From the NCBI RefSeq assembly GCF_019097595.1, contig NC_080735.1:14857917-14921916 (forward strand): 64,000 bases of DNA, in the 5' to 3' direction. The notes beneath the pieces are model-generated. The model worked only from the letters and a program-made list of their open reading frames with translations. It did no database searches and was not told where the DNA came from. The first letter of the stretch is position 1. The number at the start of each line of letters is the position of its first letter. The position numbers and the translations under genes are program-made. Below are positions 25,295-55,873 of this stretch, piece by piece. The stretch comes from Hemibagrus wyckioides (lineage: Eukaryota; Chordata; Actinopteri; Siluriformes; Bagridae).

Positions 25295-27276
25295 CTGGTT
25301 AAGGTATGACAAAAAAAAGAAAGGGGTTGTAATGAAGGAGGAGGGATGTTGAGAGAAGAATGTGGGAGGGGGAGGTGAAGTGTAAGAGAGGTGGGAAATG
25401 TGATAATTCACAATTATCACATTTCTATTCAAAAGGATATAAAGGACATCTCTATTTACCTGTAAGCAGCAATTTCAATATCCAGGGCCATCTTGACATT
25501 CAAAAGGTCCTGGTATTCCCTCAAGTGACGAGCCATCTCACTCTTAGTGGTCCTTAGCTCATTCTCCAACTCACCAACAGCGTCCTGGTTGAGGACAAAT
25601 TTAACCAAGATTCTTTATATCGAATTATTTAAAAAAAAAAAAAGTCTTAAAAATCTTAGGCTGCATCACATTTATTCACATTTGCACAGATTTGAATGTT
25701 GGACACACTGACGAAACCCTTTGACACATGAGAGAGAGGACTCTTTTTTTATTTGGGTGGGGCACATTAACCCCTTACACTCCCTGAAAGCAGAAACAAT
25801 TCGAGACAGACACGTTTTCACTCCCATAACAACAATTTTACTGGAGTTACCAAATAATTGTGCTTTATGATTAATAAATAAAATAATAAGACTAATCGCT
25901 GGCTTACTCTACTAACTGAAGTGGATATTAAATACCACCTTTATCAGCATTACATAAGTAATTACAGTGCAAACTGCAATATTAAACGAAGAAGTTGGAA
26001 ACCATAAAATAGGAAGAATTAAACGATTGCAGATGTGAATACATTATCAGAATATAAATATTCTAATAAAATAGATGGTAAATTTAGTAAATGTTGCTTT
26101 CAGGACCATGGACAGAGAAAGATCATTTAATTTAACAAAGAATTTAGACTTGTAGAAGTGTTTATACATAAAAAAAAGGATTTAATCTATCTATTTAATC
26201 TATAAAATAGAAAAATCATAACTAACCTGAAGGCCGATGACCTCGATGTTGTGCCGGTCCTCCATCTCGCGGATCTGCCTCTCCAGGGACTCGTTGGTGC
26301 CACGCAGGCTCTCAATCTCGATGGTCCTGGACTGCAGTTGACGCCTGAACTCGTTGACCTCTTCACGGCTGGCGCGGATCGCCTCGTTGCTGCGGCTCGC
26401 TTGCTCGTTCAGGTCGGCGAACTTGGAGCGATACCACTCCTCGGCTGACTGCAGGTTTTTAGAGGCCAGCGACTCATACTGCCCGCGGATCTCCTTAAGA
26501 GCGGAGGTTAGGTCAGGCTTGGTGACCTCAAGCTCCACGGACACCTGCGAAGCCTGAATGACGCTGGTCAGCTCGGCCACCTCTTCGTCGTGTACCTTGC
26601 GCAGGAAGCCGATCTCATCCAGCAGTGACTCTACCTTCCTCTCCAAGTCGAGGCGCGCCAGAGACGCGTCGTCTACATCCTTGCGGAAAGCCTGCAGCGT
26701 GCGCTCGGCTTCGTCGCGCCGGCGTGCCTCCTCCTCGCAGCGTTCTTGCGCCTTGTGCAGCTCCTCTTCGGCGGCGTCGCGCTCAAGAGCAGCGCGCTCC
26801 CGCTCGGTGCACACCTGCTCCAGCTGCGCACGCAACTCACGGATCTCTTGTTGGTAGAGGTCGGCGAGACGCGACGGCTCTGCGTGACGCTGACGCAGCG
26901 CCGCCAGCTCGGCCTCCAGAGCCTTGTTTTGCTGCTCCACGTGGCGCACTTTCTCGATGAACGTGGCGAAGCGGTCGTTTAAGCCCTGCATCTGCTCCTT
27001 CTCATTTGTGCGAATGATCTTGAGCTCGTTGCTCAGCGCGGTGCTTTGCGCAAAGTCAAACGTGTCCATCCCCATCGGAGAGGTCGACGCTGGGTAGCCG
27101 GTGCGCCCGATGCGCTTATAGGAACCCAGACCCGAGTTGGTGGTCCTGGACAGGGACACGGACCGGTAGCCGCTTCGGGGAACATTCATTCTGGACGGGG
27201 ACGTCGAGAAACGTGGAGAATCTCCGAAAATCTTCCGGTAGGATGAAGAGGAATAGACTTCGGATCCGTAACTCAT
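25048..27276 (-). CDS. ina: alpha-internexin (gefiltin-type) neuronal intermediate filament, complete, 3 exons
   Basis: Class IV intermediate filament subunit that co-assembles with neurofilament proteins in the axonal cytoskeleton. Coding exons on the minus strand are 27276-26227 (350 codons), 25584-25460 (125 nt) and 25294-25048, with GT-AG borders and phases that join cleanly; 1422 nt, 473 aa. Residues 1-90 form a Ser/Tyr/Arg-rich head. The rod opens at [14 protein letters not shown] (residue 91) and closes at YRKLLEGEE (391-399), the two family signatures. The tail (400-473) is short, Lys/Glu/Ser-rich, ends TSKN and has no KSP repeats, which argues against NF-M and NF-H. The three-exon layout with a 125-nt middle exon fits the neurofilament/internexin group. 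The ATG has A at -3. Mammalian INA is about 499 aa, so this is a little short. Divergent from nt5c2, as in human. NF-L-like or peripherin-like identity is less likely because of the synteny. Which teleost duplicate (inaa or inab) cannot be told. Confidence 0.93.
25460..25584 (-). CDS. ina: ina exon 2: end of coil 2B
   Basis: A 125-nt exon coding [20 protein letters not shown] through EIAAY. It is flanked by an AG acceptor (minus-strand ctcaaccag) and a gtaaatag donor, and splits the Arg codon before KLLEGEE. The downstream intron to exon 3 is only 165 nt. Confidence 0.93.
26227..27276 (-). CDS. ina: ina exon 1: head, coil 1 and most of coil 2
   Basis: This single exon encodes residues 1-350. 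Its donor reads CTTCAG followed by gttagt on the minus strand. It is much richer in GC and CpG than the surrounding DNA, so the exon plus promoter form a CpG-rich island in an AT-rich region. Heptad-rich Glu/Arg/Ala segments run through residues 110-350, as expected for a coiled-coil rod. Several long open frames on the opposite strand here are shadows caused by the GC-rich codon usage. Confidence 0.93.
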
Positions 27277-27328
27277 TTTGGTGTCTGAGAATGAAAGGAG
27301 CGGAACTCACTCTACAGAGAGCCCCCCC

Positions 27329-27336
27329 TTTTTATA
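27329..27336 (-). promoter_or_regulatory. TATA box of ina
   Basis: TATAAAAA on the minus strand, about 53 nt upstream of the ina ATG, just below a run of seven C/G pairs. With the usual 25-30 nt spacing, transcription would start near 27300-27305, giving a 5' UTR of only about 25-30 nt. The position and the perfect match support it; the start site itself is inferred. Confidence 0.75.
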
Positions 27337-28163
27337 GCAGCAGCAGGACCGTCCCAATCGATGTCACCCTGCGTACAGGCTGTATCTTCACACCCAGCTT
27401 TCCGGCTGAAAATGTTTCAATGGGAAACACGCCAAGAAAACAAGTGTCCTAAACTTTTTTTTTTTTTTAGGAGACTTTCTACTCGACGTTATAGCGCGCT
27501 TGAGTCGCTTTACGTAGACTGAGCAGGGGAGACCGGATGGAACTGTCCGTTTTGGCGCAGTGCTGATGTCAGCCAGAAAGGAAAAAAAAAATCCTCATCA
27601 TTTCTCTGTCTCTGTGGTGTCCATGAAGAACATCCACGCAACGCCACCACCACAAGAGACATTTTATTACATGAAAAGCTTCGGCAGACTATACAAAGAC
27701 ATTTCTCTAGTCCTAAAAACTAGCCTATAACATGCAAAAATGCATAATGTTTTCTGTTAGCAAATGTAGCTGTGCTGATAATAAACTGAATTTTCTGCTT
27801 TATTTATGGTATGAGACCATATTCATCATTAATACTAATTATGAGACTGTTATTAAAATATTGTCTTAGTTGGGGCTCATTTGTGTTGTGTAAGCGTATA
27901 TAGGATAGCTGTTGAGTTTTTTCCTAAGCACAAATTTGAGCGATACGCAGTTATAATGTAGTACAGTCGCTAAATTTAGCCATTATACACCAAAAACTGT
28001 GAAGTCATCGTCTGGGCTGGAGAATATGAGACTGCAGTACACTGCTGCCCTCTGTCGGAATGCCGGTACAATACACATGATGATCCTGAACAGATATTCA
28101 GCTTTAAACATTAAATATAGTTCATACTGTCTAGCTGTTTAAACATTAAATGCAGGTTTTAAG

Positions 28164-28205
<42 letters not shown>

Positions 28206-28239
28206 AAGGACTAATAGCTAGATTATAATATTAATGACA

Positions 28240-28301
<62 letters not shown>

Positions 28302-28724
28302 GTCTGATGTGATATACATGCTGAAATACTTAATTAAAAAATTATTACATCTAAAAACAATTACAGAAAAAAAATCTTCTAAAAATTCTCAGTAGGAAAG
28401 TTTTAAAAACATTTTTGAAGTGTTAATAAAAAGACCATATATAATAGGCTGTTATAACATTTTTATAAATAATTTAAAACGTTTCAAGAATTTGACAGAA
28501 TTAATAATTTAATTATGATTATACAATAGATATTAATTATCGTTTTTTTTTATTTAAATATATATTGTTTATTAAAGAATTAACATTATTTCCTATATAT
28601 CAGTTGATTTTTTTTTTTTACTTTAATACTAGGGGCTTGATTCATTTTTGTTTTGTACATATAGGCAGCCGTGATCATTTGTTTTATTAATATTAATGTT
28701 TGATTAAACGTAAAAGTGTGTCAT
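27337..28724. other. Spacer upstream of ina
   Basis: 27337-27600 is moderately CpG-rich and probably includes proximal ina regulatory DNA. Beyond it the sequence is AT-rich with the CT and TATC microsatellites. Confidence 0.45.
28167..28301. repeat. (CT)n and (TATC)n microsatellites
   Basis: CT 28167-28204 and TATC 28240-28301, 35 bp apart, in the spacer upstream of ina. Confidence 0.96.
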
Positions 28725-29109
28725 TTGACCTAACATATGACCACGCCCCTTGCTGTCTATCAAGGCTTATAACCTTCCTTTACTTTTCTGTTACTGTTGT
28801 TATTGTTCACTCTGTGTCTATAAAGTCGTTGTGAGAGAAAGAATAAAAACGGAATAAAAGAATTTTAAAAAGTTTGTTTCAACAAGTTTGTTATATTCCA
28901 TTAACATACTATATTTAATAGATATCTATTAAATATAAGTGTAACATTAAATCTGTGTCCTGACCTGACATGTAATAACGCCCCCAACATAACCCAAGCC
29001 CCGCCCACCACCGCCACGTATTTACTCCCTTCACTTCCATTAGTTATTCTTCACTTTTAGTTGTTGCCTTGATTCCGTTTATAAAGAGGAAATCTTGTGT
29101 ACGTCCTGA

Positions 29110-30185
29110 CATAAAACTAAAATCTACTCAATAATTCAACAGACATACTCTTTTCAATATTATTAAATGCATCATTATAAATGTGGCAGTAATTTTTAAT
29201 GGTTTAGAGTGTTTAAAGTGTTTTTGAATGTTTTAGAGTGTATTTGAATGCATTCTTTGTTTGTGTTTGTATAAAATAATCAGAGGACAGCATGGTTGGG
29301 TTGTCAGGCACCACCTTAATTTATTGGGCACCTCTGTTTACAGTTTTAACAATGAAGGGTTTAACATTACGAGGTTTGGGTGCGAGATTGTACGGCCTTA
29401 TTGTAGAATCAGTAGCAGTGGGAGTAATGTCCGTCTGGCAGACTTTGTTGACAGTTGATGAGACTTGGATGGAGTTTCAATCTTGGTATGGCCGGGGATG
29501 GAGCTGTGCCCAAGGTCCTGAGCAGAAGCGCAGCGCGTCGTAGGAAGCCGAGGGTGGCAGGAGATAGAGTTAGGGATAATTGGGAGAAAGCTGCGACTAA
29601 CACTACAGCAGGTGTAGAAAGAAAGCATTGTTTGCAATGAACTAAAGCTAAGCAATCTGCGACAGAGCAGTGGCCCTGAAGCGTGCCCATGCTGTCCTCG
29701 GAGGTCAAAATGAACTGTTTGATGAAAACAAGCTGGAAAAAGTCCTGTTGATAAGTGCACAGATGCCCACTATTTTTTATAACTGACCTCGGAAGTCCGA
29801 TTATAATGGAATGTGTAAGAGTTAAAAAGTAAGAGATAATGGTGTCCAAAAAAGAACCTGATACTTCAGGAGGAAAATATACGGGACTTTCTCAGCAAAG
29901 GGGGTTTGGTTTGAATATTATGAAAAGATAAAAGAAACGTTTTGTGATGATTATTTCAGAGGTTGTTGGGATGTTCATTCGTGAGCAGCTCAATTCTTGT
30001 AACCAGCACTGACTGCAAAATAAAACCTTGTATCTGCATTCATCCAGTCTGGGCAGTTTGGCTTTTTTTTAGTTAGAGCCTTGCTTGACTGAGCTGTCGG
30101 GTCAATGTAGAGTTGGAGTCAGATAACAGCAAAAGTATTAACTGAGTAGTATTAAATAGAGCATTATAGTTTCGGACAAAAATAT
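29110..30185. other. Unassigned spacer between the GC-box repeats
   Basis: Less AT-rich than its flanks (29400-29640 especially), with open frames up to 146 aa on the minus strand and 83 aa on the plus strand that match nothing I know. An AATAAA occurs near 30020. It could be a remnant mobile element or a non-coding transcript; I cannot decide. Confidence 0.35.
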
Positions 30186-30550
30186 TTTCCACAATGTGTA
30201 GCCTGACGTGCATATAACCACGCCTTAATATAATCGAAGCCCCGCCCAGTATATAGTTCTTTCTCTTCTAATTATTCATTTTATTGCTCGTGAAGTCACT
30301 TTGATGATACTGATATAATCAATATCAATGTATGTTCAGAAAGTTACTTCAAATATACATGGTCATAATAAATATACTTTTATATCTATTAAATATAAAT
30401 AAATCAGTGTCCTGATATGACGTGTAATAACCCAAGCCCCGCCCACCGTCGCCACGTATTTACTCCAGACTCTTTTCAATTTTATTTATGTGCACATAAC
30501 CACGCCTTAACATACTCTAAGTCCCGCCCAGTATATAGTTCTTTCTCTTC

Positions 30551-30554
<4 letters not shown>

Positions 30555-30604
<50 letters not shown>
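30555..30604. repeat. (TA)n microsatellite
   Basis: 25 perfect TA units inside copy 5 of the GC-box repeats, 235 bp upstream of the predicted nt5c2 start region. Confidence 0.97.
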
Positions 30605-30605
<1 letters not shown>

Positions 30606-30779
30606 TGCTCGCTCATAGTCTGTAAAGTCATTGATATAATATCATAAAAATCATAAAAGGCTCGGTACAGTAATCGGGTTGCCCTGAAGTGCCTTTATAT
30701 ATGACCACGCCCCCAAACACAATCTATGCTCCGCCCAACAAGCGTCCGCTCTTCCCTCTTCCGTCAGTTATTGTGAAAG

Positions 30780-30997
30780 CAAAAAAGAGGAGGGGAGGAG
30801 GAGGGGCCGGTTATATTCACTGTACAGAAGTGAGGACAGAGGAGACAGGCTGCCTGCGCGTGCTCGCTCGCTTGCTGTTATTCCGTTCTGCTTCTACACT
30901 ACGGGTCGCTGCTGGTGTTGGTGGTGCCTACAGCGCATGCTCCAGATCTCTTAGCCTGCGTGCAGCTGCTACCTTCTGCTTCACTGGAAAAAGGTTG
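30780..30997 (+). promoter_or_regulatory. nt5c2: Putative nt5c2 core promoter and non-coding first exon
   Basis: A purine-rich, G-run tract (30780-30810) is followed by a TATA-like ttatatt at 30811 and then a CpG-rich stretch with CGCGTGCTCGCTCGC-type sequence. The stretch ends at a strong splice donor, TTG followed by gtgagt, at 30998. The first coding exon begins 2.4 kb downstream with an acceptor directly before a short leader, so a separate 5' UTR exon is required, and human NT5C2 also begins with one. The boundaries (about 30840-30997) are inferred; an alternative donor four bases earlier (gttggt) is weaker. Confidence 0.6.
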
Positions 30998-31910
30998 GTG
31001 AGTGAAAATGGCGAGTTTGATCACGTACAGTTAAGCCATTTTGTACGCGTTTCACTTTCACCTCGTCACGCACAGAGAAGTTTGCAGCATAGAGAGCTGC
31101 CTCCGTGTTACGTGAAATTAAAAACTAGAAACAGAATAGGTGATGTGAGATGTTTGACGTTTCGCAGCCCCCCAAAACCTGAAGCTTGCTGCTAGCATGT
31201 TTATCTGTAGGCCAATAGAAGTGTGCATAACAATGTAATACTCGCGTCAGTGCTTCAGACCGCACAGTTTTCCTATCGTACACCTAAGTAATGATAAGTT
31301 TAACGAATAAACCGTGTTCCCGAAAGCTAGAAGAAGCTGTTTAAAGCTAGCTAAGCATGTCATTGTTCCTGCAGCTGTAACGCTGCTGCTGTTTACTCAG
31401 ACTCCATTTAGGACCCTTGTTCTAAGCAGAAAAAAAATCCGGTTAACCTTTAAGCCTTAGATAAATCTCAAACCCCTCAGAATAGAAAGCCTCGTCTGTC
31501 TATAACTGGTTATCTGTAGCCTTATCTCCTCTCTGAATCTGGATAGATCTGGAGACAGAAAGAAGGAAAAAGAAGATCAAGACTTGACATTTAAGTTGAT
31601 CTTTGTGTGTCATAGTGCAAAGGTTTCGTTTTTCTACACAATGTCTAAATAAATATTTTTGATCTTTCTTGGGGAAAAAAAAATGAGTGCATCTAAATGT
31701 AAAATAGAGGAGATGGAAAAATTAGTTTATTTATTAATTATTTATTATCATTAAAGAATATTTGATTTGTTCTATTGATTGATGTATAGCTTGTTTTTTT
31801 TATTTAATTGATTTGATTTGTTTATTATTTAATTGTATAATAATAATAATTACTATTACAATTATAATTATAATCATTATTACATTTTTGCTAATCAGAA
31901 GATCATGTGG

Positions 31911-31961
<51 letters not shown>

Positions 31962-31980
31962 ATTAATAATGATGATGATG

Positions 31981-32012
<32 letters not shown>

Positions 32013-33414
32013 TATTATTATTATTATTATTATTATTATTGTCCAAAATTACTTCATTCTGTATAAATTTGTCCCTCTAGTGAAACATTACATTCATTGT
32101 TATTTATGTCATATAATCATGGATTATCCCTTGGAAAATGATCCCTTAGGGGAAAAAAAGGGGGTACTAAACTGTACCTATCCTTGTTGATTTTATCTAA
32201 TGTGTCTTTAATATGTGTCCTTCAGCCGGTTATATTGTACAGTTAAAAAAGAAAAAGATTTAAGATACAAGACTGTGATGAGCTTTCAAAGTAAAGCTTT
32301 AAAAATGACACAAGGTAAAGAATATACCTCAAAGGTACAAATTAGAGCCGCTTGAGTGAACCACCATTCAGTGACAAAGAAATGGCCACCGCTTTCCTGT
32401 AAGCAAAACACACTTTAAGCAGTTAAGTAGCCGTAAATATGTGAAGAACCCCATTTTCTGAGAGCGTACCACTTCTCGCTGCAACATTGCCAGCAGGCGT
32501 GCTTTGGCCCATTTATTTTCTGTTCCAGTAACAAAAGCTGCCAGCCCTGTTAAGTTGCCTATTTATTGAGGGGGTTTGTTTTGTTTTTGTTTTGTTTTTT
32601 TACCCCCGTCATTCCAAAAATTTGTAAGCAAGCAAAAGACCACTGTTCCAAAAAAAAAACAAAAAACATAGCTTTGCTCTTTTTCGTGAATGAAATGATG
32701 TCATGGCTTTGGTGTCCATTTCACACTGCCTTGTCTTGCAGTCTCTTCAGTTCACATGCTCGGGGAAATCTCTGTCCTTTAGCCCTTAGGCCTCCAGCAT
32801 GTTTGTACAAGTCAGCATTCGTGAATTACAGGGTCAGAGAAGTGCTTAGCTTAGCTGTTACAGTGCCCACCGGTCATCTTGCGTCAGTAGTTTCTGAAGA
32901 AACTTCCTGCGAAATGCAGACTTTGGTTACACCAGATGACATCCTACCTAAAGATTATACGTATATACTGTGTTGTATTCAGGTAATGAATTTAGTTTTG
33001 CAGCTTTAGACTCACACAATGGCAAAGTAGCTTAGAGTTACAGAACCAGACAAATTAACTTCAGAGCCCGTTTGTAGCACTGAATGGGGTTTCACCTGAA
33101 AAGAATTAGATTCCGTTTAAATCTAATCAGCCTGGTTAAGAGAAGATTAGACTAGACCAGGCCTGGTTCAGCGTTTTCAAGTCATGACATTTTCCATTTC
33201 AAGTCGTTCAGATCAAGACATTAGTCTGCGCTCGTTCATTCCTCCTTTCATCAGTAATGTAATCACATTTAAATGTGGCATGTTGGGGATGTGGATTCTC
33301 TGACGTGTGGTAGAAACCAACACTGGCTTGCTTTTGTTAAATTGGCTGTTAATGGCCTTCTTTTCAAGCTCTCTTCACAAGCAAGAACATCTGTCTTTAT
33401 CTGTTTCCTACCAG
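30998..33414 (+). other. nt5c2 intron 1 (predicted)
   Basis: Contains the AAT/ATT tract and otherwise unique DNA. The 168-codon open frame at 30689-31195 starts upstream of the promoter and crosses the predicted donor, so I do not treat it as protein. Confidence 0.55.
31913..32040. repeat. Self-complementary (ATT)n-(GAT)n-(AAT)n-(ATT)n tract
   Basis: ATT 31913-31960, short GAT run 31971-31980, AAT 31980-32010, ATT 32011-32040. The AAT block is the reverse complement of both flanking ATT blocks. Lies in nt5c2 intron 1. Confidence 0.95.
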
Positions 33415-33431
33415 ATTAAAATTCAAGCCTA

Positions 33432-52101
<18,670 letters not shown>

Positions 52102-53260
52102 ATGACTCTCCTTTAGTCAGGCCTGAACTTTTCTTCATTTCCCTAAGGGAAAAGTTTAACTTTAGTAAAGGGAACAATAGTAAGGGATTTTTAGACAAAG
52201 AGAAATCTTAGAGTTTAACTATATAGATTTTTTTTTAACTATATGAGAATGTGTAGCATGTGAGAGTCAAGCTCAAACGGTTTATGTATCAAAGTTTAGC
52301 TTGGCTGAAGAATCCCCTGAAAAGGTTTCTGCTGATCGGTTTTTTTGGGTTTTTATTTTTGTGAGTTAACAACAAAAAGTAACAGCGAAGCACATATTTC
52401 ATTCACAGTAAGCTATCGAAACTCAAGCTGATATAAGACGTGTATTCTAACGAGTTTACAGGAGATGCACGACTCAGTCATATGAGTAATGACCGCTATG
52501 CTTCATATTAGTTCATTTCCAGCCTGTTATTTATTAGACTAACATGATACACATTATTATGCATCAGGCTGTGAGTTAGTTAGGAAATGTGCGATGTTCA
52601 AACCATTATTTTGAACTGTCTATAGTCAGAGAAATAACCCCGCTGGGTTCCCGCTGTTCCTAGGCTCATGTTTTAATATTTTTATTTTTATATATTTTTT
52701 TTAAACACGTTTAATTTGTACATCGCTTGCCTGTACAGCAGATTTTGGCTAAACGCTGCCTCGTACAGGGCTTAAGAGGAACTGCAAAGCACGTGTGTTG
52801 GCATGATGTGCCTCTTATTAGAGAGCTGCTCATGATGGGAATGTAAATGAGGTCCGGAGGGGGGCTGCAGCGCGCCGTGACGGCCAAAGTGACGGCTACG
52901 AAAGAATGCCACTTACACAAGTGCCCCTGTTACTCGGCAACCGCTGTGCCAGGCGAACAACATATGGCTAGAGTGTTTTTTTTTAATTATTATTATTTTA
53001 ATGGCAGCGATGTCGATTGCCAAGTATAGTGCAAAGCAAGCTTTCACCATAGGCACTTCTTTTCTCATTCATACACACTACGAAGTATCATCGTATTTTT
53101 ATACTCGACATCTCCGTTTGTGGAGGAAATTGCAATCTTTCCAGTGCCATGTTGCTAACACAGACATTTCTAGCCATACCATTTGCCACGCTGTGCATCA
53201 AAGTGACCTTGATATGCAAAAAATATTAACAAAATAAAATAAAACACTTCTTGTAAATAG
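52102..53260 (+). other. nt5c2: nt5c2 3' UTR with candidate poly(A) signals
   Basis: AT-rich sequence without a plausible gene. Overlapping AATAAA hexamers occur at 53233-53238 and 53238-53243. Another AATAAA sits at 55209-55214 and could serve a long isoform. The end of the transcript cannot be fixed from sequence alone. Confidence 0.45.
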
Positions 53261-55807
53261 CTGGTGTGAGTAGGGAATTTGAAATATATGTGGATATACA
53301 AAATATATATGAGCATCAGATTTCAAGTTAAAGTAGTTTAGAATGAGATCACTGATGAGTTTACTCCCATAAGGACCAATAGCATAAAGAGCACTCTGAC
53401 TAGTGATCTTCTCCACTCAGCAAGGTCCCTATAGCAGAGGTGCCAACATTTACAGTTTTTTGACTCTTTGCCAAGGCGATATGTAAAACAGGTAAAAGTT
53501 AACCTATTCCGTTTTTTATATTCCGTTATTTGTTTTGTTTTTGCACCAACGCTGTCTTGCCAGCCAATAGAAAACGAGCAGGCAGAACTGATCTACCTGG
53601 ACTTCCTGTTGTTTGGCGAATACACGAAAATAAGGAAGCTTCTTGTCCACCATGATGCTTGAAGCCAGGGGTTATTCAAGGAAAATTTGTAGTGGGCATG
53701 CTGAAAAATTGATATTAACAATTTATAATGATGGTGCCTCTGCTGTAGACTTAAACTGGAAGCAATAGATACAATAGATTTTAGCCGTTTGTTTGCTTAT
53801 TTTTCTTTTTTTTTGATTCAGAAAGGAATGAATATTATATTTGATAGAAGGGAATTGCTGAACAGAGCTGTGAATTGAGTCTAACTGTCTCTTACAAGAG
53901 TAGTTAGAGCCAAAATAAACTCACATGCTAACTATAAAGTAACAGCCTTCGGTTTGCACTATAGAGCGAATCAGGGCTTACTAACCTTTTGTTTGTATTG
54001 CGGTCAAACGGTGTCCTTTCCAAAGCGTTGTTTTATTTTTTTGACACAGGTTGAAACAAGCTGTTTAACACGCGATAAGATAAAGCTACATTTTTATCCA
54101 GCACAAAGATAGATTGCTGTATGTACAGTCTATAGGGTTATTTTTTAGAAAAAAATTAGTTTGTCATAATTCAGAGGCAGTCGCTGAAAAGGGAAAGGAA
54201 CAGCAGGTATTATTTTCTAAAGATGAAGCAAATTTTCTTACGAATTTGCAACTATGCAGATTATTTTTATTGACGTGTTTTGAAACTGGAAATCCGCGGC
54301 AGCTCCTTTTCGTTTCGAACCGGACCGTCCGATCTGTCCGTTTGCACCGGATCTCAAAGCAGTCGTCTTCGTGTATTACTGCCGAAGGTAAAAGTATTGC
54401 ACAAACAACAAGAAACGAAAACAGTCACCATCCCAAGAAAACCTTGTAGCATTTGCGCCTGAACACTGTTAAAACTTTCGAGGATGATAAACGCAGTATT
54501 TTGTGTCCCGCGAACGATGTTACAGCAGATTTTCATTCAGAGTAAGAGTATAGTCTCACCCAGGTGACACTGGTTATTAAGGTGCGACCCATATATCAAT
54601 GCGTGAATCGATTTAGTTGCACCCGTTTCCTTTTCAAAAACATAGTAAGTTACACGATTCATAGCCACAGAACAATCATTCAAAATGTTAACTCATGGTA
54701 TCGATACATTACAGCACCCTGTTAGAAATAACCACGATGTCACCTCAAAGGTTCCTTATAAAAATGTTTTTTTTTTAACTTTTTGATGGAAAATATGAAG
54801 AACTTGCGTATATTTAAGAACGGCACAGTATCCACGCGTGCCTTTACACCGACTGTTTCTCGTGCATTGTTTACAGATATGTATAAAGTGATAATACATA
54901 CTGTACTTTAGCTCTTTTGGGAAATTTTCTTGGGTTCTGCTGTTGATTACAAAAAAAATATATATATTTTTTTTCTTTTTCCAAGGCATTTTCGGAAGTG
55001 CAGGAACCTGTCCTGTATGCATATGGAACAACCATTAAAATCCCCTTTGTTCAAAAAGCCGACAAATTCATTGCTGCGTAAATGTACGAGGTGCGGGGGA
55101 AAGGTTTGCCGTGTTATGATTCCTTGTGTTCTGTTTCCCACAATCACGGCATGTGCTCGTATGTATCTTTTCAACTTGTACATTAGGGGAGGCTGCACTG
55201 AAATGTGAAATAAAGATCATCTGACATAACATCACTGTATTTTTTTTTTTCAGTACATAATGCTGCCTTTCATGTGGTATCCGATTCCAAGTTTCCACTT
55301 GCACATGAATGAGCCCTAGAAGTCGTAATTACGACTTCTGTATAGTTTAACAGTTGTATTATATATAATATAGCTGTTGTTCTGTGAACAGAGCCAAACG
55401 TGGATGCTCTAGAGTTTACACAGAATGGTGCAAAAAAAAACATCCGTCAGTTCTGTCGACATTGCTGATGAGAACAATGAGACTTGAAGCTTAAAGCTGA
55501 AATGGTTACTCAAATAATCAGTGTCGAGAGCCGAGGTAGGCTAATAGGGAGGCTACAGAGACCTAGCACAGAAACTGGACAGTTGAACATCCCCAAGTTC
55601 AACATCCCCTGGGATTTTTGTATGTACCACTGTTGGTAGTCCAAAAATGGTCAAAAAGGCACTTACATTTAAAATATAAAAAAAAATTGACTGAAAACAA
55701 ATAACAGCAAAACAGTTAAATGGAAATAAACACAGTAAAAAAAAAAAGTTAAATACTTGTAAAAGGACATTTTAGGAGACATACAATCCCCCCTCCCACC
55801 TACTATT
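53261..55807. other. Gap between the convergent 3' ends of nt5c2 and cnnm2, no gene seen
   Basis: AT-rich DNA with short open frames that match nothing I know. Possible long 3' UTR of nt5c2 up to the AATAAA at 55209. A palindrome-like gaagtcgtaattacgacttc lies at 55318-55337. Nothing else is supported. Confidence 0.4.
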
Positions 55808-55811
55808 TTTT

Positions 55812-55866
<55 letters not shown>
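55812..55866. repeat. (TTTA)n microsatellite
   Basis: About 14 perfect tetranucleotide units, embedded in AT-rich DNA between nt5c2 and cnnm2. Confidence 0.95.

Positions 55867-55873
<7 letters not shown>

Larger units (their letters stand above)
28725..30735 (+). repeat. Six diverged direct repeats with GC/CACCC-type boxes upstream of nt5c2
   Basis: Related segments start near 28735, 28960, 30188, 30408, 30487 and 30695. They share parts of the order: TGTCCTGA(C/T)xTGACxTG, (A/G)TAACGCC or ACCACGCC, AACxxAAGCCCCGCCCA, TATTTACTCC or TATATAGTTCTTTCTCTTC, then a 'TATAAAG' block. Copies 3 and 5 are the most alike (CATAACCACGCCTTAA, CCCGCCCAGTATATAGTTCT). The CCACGCC and CCCCGCCC motifs resemble Sp1/KLF sites. 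Bases 29110-30185 between copies 2 and 3 are unassigned. Confidence 0.7.

Noticed and set aside
26558..26960. Long plus-strand open frames (99 and 111 aa) over ina
   Set aside because: Antisense shadows of the GC-rich coiled-coil coding exon; Ser/Arg-rich translation is typical of this artefact.
30689..31195. 168-aa open frame at the nt5c2 promoter
   Set aside because: Begins upstream of the TATA-like box, crosses a strong splice donor and has promoter-like base composition; no protein similarity recognised.
31833..32190. Poly-Ile/Asn open frames
   Set aside because: Products of the ATT/AAT tract.
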